A DNA stretch of 33,461 nucleotides from Arcobacter sp. (GTDB lineage Bacteria; Campylobacterota; Campylobacteria; Campylobacterales; Arcobacteraceae). Made by a program: the position numbers and the translations under genes. Numbering within the stretch: the first letter of the stretch is position 1; every line of letters starts with the position of its first letter. The stretch covers positions 1 through 33,461 of the forward strand of contig NYWO01000161.1 in assembly GCA_002685075.1 (NCBI GenBank), given 5' to 3'. Under the pieces are notes generated by a model. That model ran no database searches. It saw only the letters and a list, made by a program, of their open reading frames with translations, and was not told the DNA's origin. Positions 1-7,690 of the stretch are shown one piece after another.

Positions 1-105
1 AAATCATTTGAAGTATTAAGAAGAGGTAGAGTAAGAAGAGCTAAATTACATTACTTAAGAGGATTAAGAGGAAAAGCTGCAAGAATTAAAGAACTTAAAA
101 GATAA
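1..105 (+). CDS. rplS: 50S ribosomal protein L19, C-terminal fragment
   Basis: The first 105 bases read in frame 1 as 34 residues and a TAA stop. The peptide begins [20 protein letters not shown] and ends AARIKELKR, the very basic C-terminal tail of bacterial L19, which sits at the interface of the 30S and 50S subunits. The start and most of the gene lie left of the window. In many bacteria rplS closes an rpsP-rimM-trmD-rplS operon; only its end is visible here. The identification rests on the conserved [14 protein letters not shown] pattern and the following RGKAARIKE motif. Confidence 0.93.
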   Translation, partial: KSFEVLRRGRVRRAKLHYLRGLRGKAARIKELKR

Positions 106-133
106 TAAAACTTTGGAGTTTAGGCTCTGTAGG

Positions 134-156
134 TTAATTTATTTAAATTAATTTTT
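134..156 (+). terminator. weak candidate terminator after rplS
   Basis: TTAATTT (134-140) pairs with AAATTAA (145-151) around a 4-base loop and is followed by TTTTT (152-156). The stem is entirely A/T, so it would be a weak intrinsic terminator. Its position 28 bases after the rplS stop is what makes it plausible. Confidence 0.35.
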
Positions 157-186
157 ACCATTCTTAAAATATAGTTTATTTTATTA

Positions 187-247
187 ATAGTTTAATACTT
201 ATAGTTTCTGGTGTAAGTAAAGAAAAACATTAAGTTTATTAAACTAT
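187..247. repeat. 11-bp perfect inverted repeat with 39-base spacer
   Basis: ATAGTTTAATA (187-197) is exactly complementary to TATTAAACTAT (237-247). Inside, CTTA (198-201) can pair with TAAG (214-217). The arms could close a small structured RNA or be a protein-binding site. The inner sequence TGGTGTAAGTA also occurs near 20786-20796 inside an element described below, which may be coincidence. Confidence 0.4.
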
Positions 248-416
248 ATTTTAATATACAAAAAACAAATACTTTCAATTTAACTAAACTTTTTAAAATC
301 AATATTTTCATAACTTAAATATTATTTCAGATTATTTTGTTATAATTTATTTTTCATTATATTATTATATAATAATGTTATAACTTACTTAAATAAAATT
401 TAATAAAGGTGTTTAT

Positions 417-1022
417 ATGCTTCATGATATTGTAAACTTTGTCGTAGATACTGTAGGTAGTTTAGGCTATATTGGTATTTTCCTTATGATGTTTCTTGAG
501 AGTTCATTTTTCCCATTTCCTTCAGAAGTTGTAATGGTTCCAGCTGGATACTTAGCATACAAAGGTGAAATGAATATCTATTATGCAATCATTTCAGGAG
601 TTGCAGGGTCTTTAACTGGAGCACTTTTTAATTATTTTTTAGCAGTAAAATTTGGAAGAGCTTTTTTAGTAAGATATGGAAAATATTTCTTTATTAAAGA
701 AGAAACTATTACTAAAATGGATGAATTCTTTAAATCTCATGGACATATTTCAACTTTTTCAGGACGATTAATTCCTGCAGTGCGACAATATATTTCATTT
801 CCTGCAGGACTTGCTAGAATGAATTTATTAACATTTTCAATATATACTACACTAGGTGCTGCTATTTGGGTAGTTATCCTTACACTTTTAGGATATTATT
901 TAGGTGATAATGAGGCTTTAATTAAAGAGTACTTACGATATATAATTGTAGGAATTTTGATTTGTTTATCAATCATTGGCTTTTGGTATTATAAAAAAGT
1001 TAAAAAGAACCAAAAGATTTAA
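417..1022 (+). CDS. DedA family membrane protein (VTT/SNARE-associated domain)
   Basis: A 201-residue polytopic inner-membrane protein with about five hydrophobic segments. It carries the two signatures of the DedA family. Near the N-terminus is the acidic motif [20 protein letters not shown] (E-x3-P-x-P-S-E). In the middle is [20 protein letters not shown], with the conserved Arg-Pro-Arg spacing. DedA proteins support envelope integrity and proton-motive force, and some members recycle undecaprenyl phosphate across the membrane; which role applies here cannot be read from sequence. The ATG at 417 follows AAAGG with good spacing. The length is usual for the family. The gene overlaps the start of the following EamA gene by 47 bases, suggesting co-transcription. 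Confidence 0.9.
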   Translation: MLHDIVNFVVDTVGSLGYIGIFLMMFLESSFFPFPSEVVMVPAGYLAYKGEMNIYYAIISGVAGSLTGALFNYFLAVKFGRAFLVRYGKYFFIKEETITKMDEFFKSHGHISTFSGRLIPAVRQYISFPAGLARMNLLTFSIYTTLGAAIWVVILTLLGYYLGDNEALIKEYLRYIIVGILICLSIIGFWYYKKVKKNQKI

Positions 1023-1905
1023 AATCAAGACTCAAAAACTAGCATATAAATATGCCTTAATTGCTATTTTCTTTTGGTCTACTGTTGCGACTGCTTTTAA
1101 AGTTGCACTTGAATATCTTAAACCTTTTGAGTTAGTATTTTATGCATCAATTACTTCTACACTGATTTTACTAATAATAATTCTTTATCAAAACAAAACA
1201 AATGAAGTTATATCACATATAAAAAAAAATTTTAAAACAGTTTTGATATTAGGATGTATTAATCCTTTTTTGTATTATTTAGTATTATTTAAAGCTTATG
1301 ATATTTTACCTGCACAAGAAGCTCAGGCTATAAATTATACTTGGGCATTAATGTTAACTTTTTTATCAGTAATATTTCTAAAACAAAAATTAACACTTTC
1401 AGATATAGTAGCTGGTATAATTTGTTATTTTGGAGTTTTAATTATCTCAACAAAAGGTGAGCCTTTTTCATTAAACTTTTCTAATATGGATGGAGTTTTT
1501 CTAGCACTTCTTTCAACTGTTTTATGGTCAATGTATTGGATTTTTAACACTAAAGCAAAAGTAGATCCTGTTGTTGGTTTATTTTCAAACTTCTTAATTG
1601 CAGTTCCTATTTTAACTACTTACTTTATTTTTACTCAAGATTTTGTAATTCCTAGTATATCTGCTTTAGGAGCTGCTATTTATGTAGGTTTCTTTGAAAT
1701 GGGCTTTACTTTCCTTTTTTGGTTAAAAGCAATGCAAAATGCTGAATCTACATCTAAAATTGCTAATCTTATTTTTATCTCTCCTTTTATTTCCTTAATA
1801 TTTATTTACTTTATATTAGGCGAACAAATTTATGTCTCTACAGTTGTTGGACTAACAACTATTATTTTTGGATTGATATTCCAACAAACTAAACTTTCAA
1901 AATAA
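976..1905 (+). CDS. EamA/DMT superfamily transporter (TTG start)
   Basis: A 309-residue membrane protein with about ten hydrophobic segments arranged as two EamA repeats. The first runs from about residue 25 to 155 and ends in the typical GVLIISTKG; the second runs from about 170 to 305. Members of the drug/metabolite transporter superfamily export amino acids, nucleosides or other metabolites; the substrate is unknown. The reading frame has no ATG near the start. TTG at 976 is the only standard start that keeps the first membrane segment, and it lacks a clear ribosome binding site, so translation is probably coupled to the DedA gene, whose last 47 bases it overlaps. A start a few codons further in cannot be excluded. 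No strong terminator follows. Confidence 0.82.
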   Translation: MAFGIIKKLKRTKRFKIKTQKLAYKYALIAIFFWSTVATAFKVALEYLKPFELVFYASITSTLILLIIILYQNKTNEVISHIKKNFKTVLILGCINPFLYYLVLFKAYDILPAQEAQAINYTWALMLTFLSVIFLKQKLTLSDIVAGIICYFGVLIISTKGEPFSLNFSNMDGVFLALLSTVLWSMYWIFNTKAKVDPVVGLFSNFLIAVPILTTYFIFTQDFVIPSISALGAAIYVGFFEMGFTFLFWLKAMQNAESTSKIANLIFISPFISLIFIYFILGEQIYVSTVVGLTTIIFGLIFQQTKLSK

Positions 1906-2063
1906 AAATAAATTTTTACAAATTTTTCTAAAAAAGCTAGTTATATAGCATTAAAATAGCATTTTTAGTATATTTACTAAAATGTATGTTTTTTAAACAT
2001 TTAAAGCTAAAAAATTAAGTTTTAATTAAGTTTCATTTTGAAATAATGATTAAAGAAAAAAAG

Positions 2064-2082
2064 GTAGTACCAAAAGTAGTAC
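2064..2082. promoter_or_regulatory. candidate operator: paired GTAGTAC repeats
   Basis: GTAGTAC occurs at 2064-2070 and again at 2076-2082, a 12-base period, flanked by AAAAAG and CTTTTT. The block can also form a hairpin. It lies 30 bases before the ribbon-helix-helix-like gene at 2113. Such proteins often bind short repeats in their own promoter, so autoregulation is a reasonable inference but is not shown. Confidence 0.35.
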
Positions 2083-2112
2083 TTTTTAAAAATTAATAAA
2101 AAGTTATTAAAA

Positions 2113-2352
2113 ATGGCAAAACAAAAGAACAAAAGAACAGTCATCCAAAAAGTTATAAACAATCATTTAAAGAGCAATAAAAGAGAAGTTTCTCAACTTA
2201 CTGTAAAGATTGATAAAAAATTAGATACTGCACTTTTAGTTTTAAGTACATCATTAAATATTTCTAAAAATAAATTAATTGAAGATATTTTATTTGAAAG
2301 TGGTATATTAGATGAAGTTGATGAAAATTTTATAGGAGAAGAGGGTGAATAG
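2113..2352 (+). CDS. small ribbon-helix-helix-like protein, unknown function
   Basis: A 79-residue protein with a very basic N-terminus (MAKQKNKRTVIQKVINNHLK) and an acidic tail (DEVDENFIGEEGE). The middle, VSQLTVKIDKKLDTALLVLSTSLNISKNKLIEDIL, looks like a CopG/Arc ribbon-helix-helix fold: a short beta strand with alternating residues, then two helices joined at LNISKN. This fold usually gives DNA-binding dimers, often as antitoxins, plasmid copy or partition regulators. The gene overlaps the next one by 8 bases, so the two are translated together. Repeats GTAGTAC just upstream are a possible operator. Identification of the fold is by pattern only; no close family was recognised. Confidence 0.6.
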   Translation: MAKQKNKRTVIQKVINNHLKSNKREVSQLTVKIDKKLDTALLVLSTSLNISKNKLIEDILFESGILDEVDENFIGEEGE

Positions 2353-3004
2353 TTTTCCTTCACAAGATGAAGTTGTTGATTCTGTTTTAAAGGGAATTAT
2401 AACTGCAAAGTCAAATTATAGTTTTTGGACTGCAGATGATATTTATCTTTCATACGCACCTCCAAAATTCTTGACTATTCATGTATCTCAGGAAATCGCA
2501 AAACTTAATAATCCACCAGAAATTTTTATTGATGCAACTATTTCAGATATCCTTAGATGTTCACTTCCTAAAAGAGATGCTTTTAAGTGGTTTATGTCTG
2601 AGAATAATATTGCACAAGATGTAATTTGTTTAACTTTAGATGAAAGATTTGAGCATAAAAGTGATAATGATTCTATTTCTAAAGTGATTATGAGTATAAG
2701 AAATGGTGTTAGAAATGCACAAGCTGAATATAAAGATGATATTGAGCTTATGTGTAAATTACTTCAAAGAGAAGATTCTAGTGAATCTACTCTTGATTAT
2801 GGAGTTTTTGCTTTCTATTTAGATATTTCAAATACAGCTAGAAAGAAAAGTGAAAAAAGGTTAGAAGAAATTATTGAAGCATTTGATAGAATAGTTGCTT
2901 CATACAAGAATTTAAAATCAAACTTTAAAGGAGGCGATATTAATAAAATAGAAAATATCGGTGAATGGTGTGTTGGTTGTTATATTATTGAACCAACAGT
3001 TTAA
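2345..3004 (+). CDS. conserved-looking hypothetical protein, 219 residues (GTG start)
   Basis: I do not recognise this protein. It starts at GTG 2345, inside the end of the ribbon-helix-helix gene, preceded by GGAGAAGAGG. No signal peptide or membrane segment is evident, so it should be cytoplasmic. Visible features are an N-terminal mixed region with PPKFLTIHVSQEIAKL and EIFIDATISDIL, a central helix-rich region (residues 75-140), a charged predicted coiled coil around residues 160-190 (ARKKSEKRLEEIIEAFDRIV), and a C-terminal GEWCVGCYIIEPTV with two close cysteines. Base composition is like its neighbours. The small DNA-binding-like partner in the same transcript suggests a two-component module such as toxin-antitoxin or partition, but the protein lacks any known toxin motif I can see, and 219 residues is long for a classical toxin. 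Confidence 0.65.
   Translation: MNSFPSQDEVVDSVLKGIITAKSNYSFWTADDIYLSYAPPKFLTIHVSQEIAKLNNPPEIFIDATISDILRCSLPKRDAFKWFMSENNIAQDVICLTLDERFEHKSDNDSISKVIMSIRNGVRNAQAEYKDDIELMCKLLQREDSSESTLDYGVFAFYLDISNTARKKSEKRLEEIIEAFDRIVASYKNLKSNFKGGDINKIENIGEWCVGCYIIEPTV
2971..2998. repeat. 8-bp inverted repeat before the liv operon
   Basis: TGTTGGTT (2971-2978) and AACCAACA (2991-2998) are perfect complements with a 12-base spacer that contains TATATT (2981-2986), a possible -10 box. It lies within the last codons of the 219-residue gene, 46 bases before the liv binding-protein start. No T-run follows, so an operator or attenuating hairpin is more likely than an intrinsic terminator. Confidence 0.35.
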
Positions 3005-3043
3005 ATGGTAAAAAAAAGATTTAATTCAAACTAAGGAGAAAAT

Positions 3044-4165
3044 ATGAATTTTAAAAAATTAACTGGTGCATTAGCACTAAGTGCTGTGGTTGCTAGTTCA
3101 CTAGTTGCTGCAGATACAGTAAAAATAGGTGTTCAAGCACCAATTACAGGTAAGTATGCAAATGAAGGTCAAAGTATTGAAAACTTTGTAAAACTTATTG
3201 TTGATGAAAAGAATGCTTCTGGTGGACTTTTAGGTAAGCAAATTGAAGTAGTTACTTGTGATGATGAAGCAAAAGCTCAAAAAGCTGCTGTTTGTGCTAA
3301 GAAATTAGTAAATGAAGGTGTATTTGCTGTAATTGGTTCATATACATCAGGAGCAACAGAAGCGGCTCAAACTACATATTACAGAAATAAAGTTTTACAA
3401 ACTTCTGATGGAACAAGTGATTCTTTAATTGCAAAGAAATACTGGACATTCTTTAGAAACTCATTTCCAAATTCATCACAAAGTGATTTTACAGCTGATT
3501 ACTTTGTAAATGTAAAGAAATATAAAAGAATTGTTGTTTTATCTGATTATTCTTCTTATTCTGCAGGACTTGGTGATTCAACTGAAGCATCAACAAAAGC
3601 AATTGGTGGAAATGTAATTTTTAGAGGAAAAGTTAAAGCAGGAACTCAAAACTTTACAGCAGTTTTAACAAAAATTAAAGCAATGAACCCAGATGTAATT
3701 TACTATTCAGGATATTATACTGATGGTGGACTAATAAGAGCTCAACAAGCACAATTAGAAATTGATGCAGACTTTGTTGGTGGTGATTCAAATGATAACC
3801 CTGACTTCGTTAAATTAGCAGGTAAATCAGCTGAAGGTACAGTTTTAATTAACTTCCCAACTCCAGAAATCTTACCATACCCAGAAGCTAAAAAATATTT
3901 AGCAGAATATAAAGCAAGATTTAAAATGGATCCTCCATCAATTTGGCCTGTTACAAATGCTGATGGATTAAGAGCAGTTATTGAAGGTGTTGAAAAAACA
4001 AAATCTTTTGATACTAAAAAAATCTCTGATTATATTAGAAATGATATGAAAGATTTTCCAGGAATTACAGGACCATTTAATATTAGAGAAGATGGTGAAA
4101 GAGTTGGTGCTAAATTTGTTGTATATAATATGAAAAATGACGGTACTAAAGAAGTAGTAAAATAA
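3044..4165 (+). CDS. livJ: branched-chain-amino-acid-type ABC transporter, periplasmic binding protein
   Basis: A 373-residue exported protein of the Liv-type periplasmic binding fold (type I). The N-terminus MNFKKLTGALALSAVVASSL is a signal peptide with predicted cleavage after VAA, giving a mature protein starting DTVKIGVQAPITGKYANEGQ, the family's usual first strand. Further family features are LGKQIEVVTCDDEAKAQKAA and AVIGSYTSGAT near residues 60-110. It captures the ligand in the periplasm and delivers it to the permeases encoded next. The ATG follows AAGGAG at good spacing. The ligand is uncertain: related proteins bind Leu/Ile/Val, other amino acids, amides or urea. The downstream proline catabolic gene hints at amino acids. 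The permease gene follows after 16 bases. Confidence 0.92.
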   Translation: MNFKKLTGALALSAVVASSLVAADTVKIGVQAPITGKYANEGQSIENFVKLIVDEKNASGGLLGKQIEVVTCDDEAKAQKAAVCAKKLVNEGVFAVIGSYTSGATEAAQTTYYRNKVLQTSDGTSDSLIAKKYWTFFRNSFPNSSQSDFTADYFVNVKKYKRIVVLSDYSSYSAGLGDSTEASTKAIGGNVIFRGKVKAGTQNFTAVLTKIKAMNPDVIYYSGYYTDGGLIRAQQAQLEIDADFVGGDSNDNPDFVKLAGKSAEGTVLINFPTPEILPYPEAKKYLAEYKARFKMDPPSIWPVTNADGLRAVIEGVEKTKSFDTKKISDYIRNDMKDFPGITGPFNIREDGERVGAKFVVYNMKNDGTKEVVK

Positions 4166-4181
4166 TTAAGGGACAATTAGT

Positions 4182-5084
4182 ATGGATACTTTTCTTCAAC
4201 AGTTAATAAATGGTTTAACAGTAGGAAGTTTGTATGCATTAGTAGCCTTAGGTTATACAATGGTTTACGGTGTGATGAAGTTGATTAACTTCGCGCACGG
4301 TGACCTTGTTGCCTTTTCTGCTTATGTAGGACTTACACTTTTTACTCAATTTTATGGTTCAAATGCATTGTCTTTAGTGAATATTGTTATTGTATTTTCA
4401 TTAACAGCAATTGTGGTGGCTTTTGTGGGTGTTCTTCTTGAGCGTCTTGCATATAGACCTTTAAGAACGGCACCAAGGTTAAGTGCAGTTGTTTCTGCAC
4501 TTGGAGCTTCACTTGTAATTCAAAATGGAATTATGTTAATTTGGGGACCAAATATGGAAATTTTTCCTGCTGATGTATTCCCTGCAACGTCATGGAATTT
4601 TGGTGGAGTGATTATTTCATTTACACAATTAGTAATTTTAGCATTATCGGCTGTTTTAATGGTTTCTCTTTATATCTTTATTAATAAAACAAAAATGGGT
4701 ACAGCAATAAGAGCAACTGCAATTGATCAAGATGCGGCAAAACTTATGGGTATTAATGTTAATAGAATTATTATGATTATATTTATTGTAGGTTCAATGT
4801 TAGGTGCAATTGGTGGTTTATTTATTGGTATGTACTATAGAGGTCTTACATTTGATATGGGATGGCTTTATGGGTTAAATGCCTTTATTGCAGCAATTAT
4901 TGGTGGTATTGGCTCAATTCCTGGAGCAATGTTAGGTGGACTTTTACTTGGATTATTCAATGCGATGATTTCAGGTTATATTTCAACAGAATGGGCAGAA
5001 ACATTTACATTTATTTTATTAATTGTAATTTTAATTGTAAAACCAACTGGAATTCTTGGTGAAAAAACAGCGGAGAAAGTATAA
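4182..5084 (+). CDS. livH: branched-chain amino acid ABC transporter permease LivH
   Basis: A 300-residue inner-membrane permease with about eight membrane segments. The N-terminal stretch QLINGLTVGSLYALVALGYT followed by MVYGVMKLINFAHGD is the hallmark of LivH. The cytoplasmic coupling region near residue 180 (AIDQDAAKLMGINVNRI) contacts the ATPases. It pairs with LivM to form the channel. The start ATG follows GGGACAATTAGT, and the stop overlaps the livM start as TAATG, indicating translational coupling in one operon. Length is normal for the family. Confidence 0.95.
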   Translation: MDTFLQQLINGLTVGSLYALVALGYTMVYGVMKLINFAHGDLVAFSAYVGLTLFTQFYGSNALSLVNIVIVFSLTAIVVAFVGVLLERLAYRPLRTAPRLSAVVSALGASLVIQNGIMLIWGPNMEIFPADVFPATSWNFGGVIISFTQLVILALSAVLMVSLYIFINKTKMGTAIRATAIDQDAAKLMGINVNRIIMIIFIVGSMLGAIGGLFIGMYYRGLTFDMGWLYGLNAFIAAIIGGIGSIPGAMLGGLLLGLFNAMISGYISTEWAETFTFILLIVILIVKPTGILGEKTAEKV

Positions 5085-6058
5085 TGAATAAAACTACGAT
5101 TATCGCTACACTATTTATATGTGTAATGGCAGTTTTCCCATTTATTGTTGATTCTGCTTGGTTAAGTATTGGTATTACATTTTTAGTATTTGCAGTAGTT
5201 GCTTTTTCTCAAGATATTATTTTAGGACGTGCTGGTATTTTTAATATGGGTCATGCAATATTCTTTGGATTAGGAGCTTATACAACTGCTATTTTAAATG
5301 TACATTTTGGTTTAGAAATTATTGCAACAATTCCATTTGCTATTATTATTCCAGTTATATTTTCGATTCTTTTAGCTGGTCCAATTATTCACTTAAGAGG
5401 TGACTATTTACTAGTTGCTACTATTGGTTTTAATATTATCTTTGAACAAGTTTTATCAAATGATGTATTTGGTTTAACAGGAGGTCCAAATGGTATTTTT
5501 GGAATTGATGTAGTTAGGATTTTTGGTTATGAATTATTCTCTGATACTTCAATTTACTATTTAGCATTTGGTTTATTAGTTATTACACTTTTAATTATTA
5601 GAAACCTAGATACTTCAGCTTATGGAAGAGCGTTATATTACATTCATAAAGATGAAATAGCTGCTAAATCTATGGGAATAAATGTTTCTTATTATAAATT
5701 ATTTGCCTTTGCATTAGGAGCTGGAATTGCAGGAGCTGCAGGAGCTGTATTTGCTATTCAGTATTCAGCAGTAAGTCCTGAGTCATTTAACTTTATGCAA
5801 TCTGTTATGTTTTTTGCAATTGTTCTTGTTGGTGGATCTGCTTCACTTCCTGGAATTATTATTGGAACATTTGTAATGTTTGTATTACCTGAGTTATTTA
5901 CTGAGTTTAAGGAATCAAGATATCTAATTTTTGGTGCTGCAATGGTATTAACAATGATTTTAAGACCAAATGGTGTTTGGCCAGCGAAATTTGGAAATAT
6001 TCCAAAATTTCTTAAAGAAAAAGCACTAAAAGCATCAAAAGCAGGGGAGGATAAATAA
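5084..6058 (+). CDS. livM: branched-chain amino acid ABC transporter permease LivM
   Basis: A 324-residue permease, partner of LivH. The motif DIILGRAGIFNMGHAIFFGL near residues 43-62 and the cytoplasmic coupling sequence DEIAAKSMGINVSYYKLFAF are typical of LivM. The last membrane segments are followed by ILRPNGVWP, the usual family ending, and a short lysine-rich cytoplasmic tail. Start and stop codons both overlap the neighbours as TAATG (1-base overlap), so the gene is translationally coupled on both sides. Confidence 0.95.
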   Translation: MNKTTIIATLFICVMAVFPFIVDSAWLSIGITFLVFAVVAFSQDIILGRAGIFNMGHAIFFGLGAYTTAILNVHFGLEIIATIPFAIIIPVIFSILLAGPIIHLRGDYLLVATIGFNIIFEQVLSNDVFGLTGGPNGIFGIDVVRIFGYELFSDTSIYYLAFGLLVITLLIIRNLDTSAYGRALYYIHKDEIAAKSMGINVSYYKLFAFALGAGIAGAAGAVFAIQYSAVSPESFNFMQSVMFFAIVLVGGSASLPGIIIGTFVMFVLPELFTEFKESRYLIFGAAMVLTMILRPNGVWPAKFGNIPKFLKEKALKASKAGEDK

Positions 6059-6834
6059 TGGAATATGTATTAGAAATTGAAAATGTTTCAAAATTTTTCC
6101 ATGGATTAGTTGCAATTGATGATTTAACTATTAAAGTTAAACCTGGTCAAATTTATGGAATTATTGGTCCAAATGGGGCTGGTAAAACTACACTTTTTAA
6201 CTGTGTTACAGGTATTTATACTCCTGAAGAAGGAACTATAAAATATAAAGGTGAAAATATTACAGGAATGAGTCCTCATAAAATTGCTCAAAGAGGAGTT
6301 TTAAGAACATTCCAAAATATTAGACTTTTTAAAGAAATGAGTGTTGCTGAAAATATAATAGCAGGTACTCATACAAAGTCAAAGCAAAAATGGTATCACT
6401 CAATTATTCATACTTCTGCTTATAGATCTGATGAAAAAAAATATTGGAAAAAAGTTGAAGAACTTATGGACTTTTTTGGATTAACAAAATTTGCAGATAC
6501 TCCAGCAGGAGATTTATCTTATGGAAACCAAAGAAAAATTGAAATGGCAAGAGCACTTGCTGCTAATCCAGAGATTTTAATCTTAGATGAGCCAGCAGCT
6601 GGTCTTAATGAAAATGAAACAATTGAATTAACAAACATCATCTTAAAAATTAAAGAGATGGGACTTGGTATTATGATGATTGAACATGATATGGAAATGG
6701 TTATGAAATTAACTGATTATATTACAGTTATTAACTTTGGAAAAGAAATCTCTCAGGGTGAGCCTTCTTTTGTTCAAAGTGATCCTAGAGTAATTGAAGC
6801 TTATATTGGAACAGATGATGAGGAGGATGAGTAA
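6058..6834 (+). CDS. livG: branched-chain amino acid ABC transporter ATPase LivG
   Basis: A 258-residue ATP-binding subunit. Walker A is GPNGAGKT at residues 37-44, the signature loop is LSYGNQRKIEMARAL (the LivG-type variant of LSGGQ), Walker B is ILILDEPAAGL, and the switch histidine lies in MMIEHDMEMVM. The long insertion after the Q-loop (THTKSKQKWYHSIIHT) is also characteristic of LivG. It forms the nucleotide-binding dimer with LivF beneath LivH/LivM. The C-terminus is acidic (GTDDEEDE). Coupled to livM and livF by TAATG overlaps. Confidence 0.95.
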   Translation: MEYVLEIENVSKFFHGLVAIDDLTIKVKPGQIYGIIGPNGAGKTTLFNCVTGIYTPEEGTIKYKGENITGMSPHKIAQRGVLRTFQNIRLFKEMSVAENIIAGTHTKSKQKWYHSIIHTSAYRSDEKKYWKKVEELMDFFGLTKFADTPAGDLSYGNQRKIEMARALAANPEILILDEPAAGLNENETIELTNIILKIKEMGLGIMMIEHDMEMVMKLTDYITVINFGKEISQGEPSFVQSDPRVIEAYIGTDDEEDE

Positions 6835-7556
6835 TGGTTAATAATGAAATATTACTAGATATAAAAGACCTTCATGTATCTTATGGAGCAATTGAAGCTA
6901 TTAAAGGAATCTCATTACAAGTTAGACGTGGTGAGGTTGTAACAATTTTAGGTGCTAATGGAGCTGGTAAAACAACGACATTACAAACAATTTCTGGACT
7001 TATAAAGGCAAAATCTGGATCTATTGTTTTTGATAAAAATGATGTTACAAAATGTGAAGCACATGATATTGTTGGTCTTGGAATGTCTCATTCCCCAGAA
7101 GGACGAAGAGTTTTCGGAATTTTAACAGTTGAAGAAAACTTAATGATGGGTGCTTATACACTTAAAGATCATGATAAAGAGACTTTAGAATGGATTTATG
7201 ACATTCTTCCAAGACTAAAAGAGAGAAGAAAGCAACTTGCAGGGACACTTTCAGGTGGGGAGCAGCAAATGCTAGCAATTGGTAGAGCTATTATGTCTAA
7301 ACCAAAGCTACTAATTTTAGATGAACCTTCACTTGGATTAGCACCAATTTTAATTAAGGCTATTTTTAAAGCAGTAAAAGAAATTGCTCAAACTGGAGTT
7401 ACAGTTTTATTAGTTGAGCAAAATGCTAAAGCTGCTTTAAAATTAGCAGATCGCGCTTATGTGCTTGAAGTTGGAAAAATAACACATGAAGGTACGGCTG
7501 AAGAGTTATTAAATTCAAAAACAATTCAAGAAGCATATTTAGGAAAAAAACATTAA
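6834..7556 (+). CDS. livF: branched-chain amino acid ABC transporter ATPase LivF
   Basis: A 240-residue ATP-binding subunit, the second ATPase of the system. Walker A is GANGAGKT (residues 40-47), the signature is LSGGEQQMLAIGRA, Walker B is LLILDEPSLGL, and the C-terminus YVLEVGKITHEGTAEELL is a typical LivF ending. It is the last of five genes. The stop is followed directly by a candidate promoter and structured leader for putA rather than a T-rich terminator, so some read-through into putA is possible. Confidence 0.95.
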   Translation: MVNNEILLDIKDLHVSYGAIEAIKGISLQVRRGEVVTILGANGAGKTTTLQTISGLIKAKSGSIVFDKNDVTKCEAHDIVGLGMSHSPEGRRVFGILTVEENLMMGAYTLKDHDKETLEWIYDILPRLKERRKQLAGTLSGGEQQMLAIGRAIMSKPKLLILDEPSLGLAPILIKAIFKAVKEIAQTGVTVLLVEQNAKAALKLADRAYVLEVGKITHEGTAEELLNSKTIQEAYLGKKH

Positions 7557-7557
7557 T

Positions 7558-7563
7558 TATAGT
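7558..7563 (+). promoter_or_regulatory. candidate -10 box of the putA promoter
   Basis: TATAGT at 7558-7563, immediately after the livF stop, would place a transcription start near 7570. That is seven bases before the structured leader begins. There is no good -35 box, which is normal for the primary sigma factor in Campylobacterota. Confidence 0.35.
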
Positions 7564-7576
7564 GTTTGAGTATTTA

Positions 7577-7651
7577 AAGTAGTAAGAGGGTGATACTTGG
7601 CGGTTACTCCCCTCTTGAGCACATATAAAAGCGTGCGCTCTAAAACTACTT
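7577..7651 (+). promoter_or_regulatory. candidate structured leader RNA (three-way junction) of putA
   Basis: Three helices close on paper. P1: AAGTAGT (7577-7583) with ACTACTT (7645-7651). P2: AAGAGGG (7584-7590) with CCCTCTT (7610-7616), enclosing a 19-base loop. P3: GAGC (7617-7620) with GCTC (7637-7640), extended by three more pairs after one mismatch. The helices abut with no linkers except TAAA (7641-7644) between P3 and P1. An alternative helix, AAGTA (7577-7581) with TACTT (7594-7598), is mutually exclusive with P1, so a switch is possible. It is not T-rich after any stem, and no known riboswitch class was recognised. The putA ribosome binding site AAGGA lies at 7680-7684. Confidence 0.5.
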
Positions 7652-7690
7652 AAAATTAATTTAAAAACCAATAAATTTTAAGGATAATAG

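Larger units (their letters stand above)
106..416. other. AT-rich gene-free region between rplS and the DedA gene
   Basis: About 310 bases with no convincing reading frame. It holds a weak AT-only hairpin followed by T residues (134-156), an 11-bp inverted repeat (187-247) and, just before the DedA gene, a perfect 16-bp AT palindrome at 361-376 (ATTATTATATAATAAT). A TATAAT at 350-355 could be a -10 box for the DedA gene. Its ribosome binding site is AAAGG at 404-408. No tRNA or known riboswitch was recognised. Confidence 0.5.

Noticed and set aside
361-376. 16-bp AT palindrome before the DedA gene as a regulator site
   Set aside because: Simple A/T palindromes are expected often at this base composition; kept only as a note in the region description.
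7577-7651. tRNA-like fold, because the outer stem is 7 bp and the length is 75 bases
   Set aside because: No T-loop TTC sequence, no anticodon arm of proper size and no D-loop GG; the arms do not form a cloverleaf.
7426-7671. Minus-strand reading frame across the end of livF and the putA leader
   Set aside because: No ribosome site, overlaps the real livF gene and the paired leader sequence, and its product resembles no protein.
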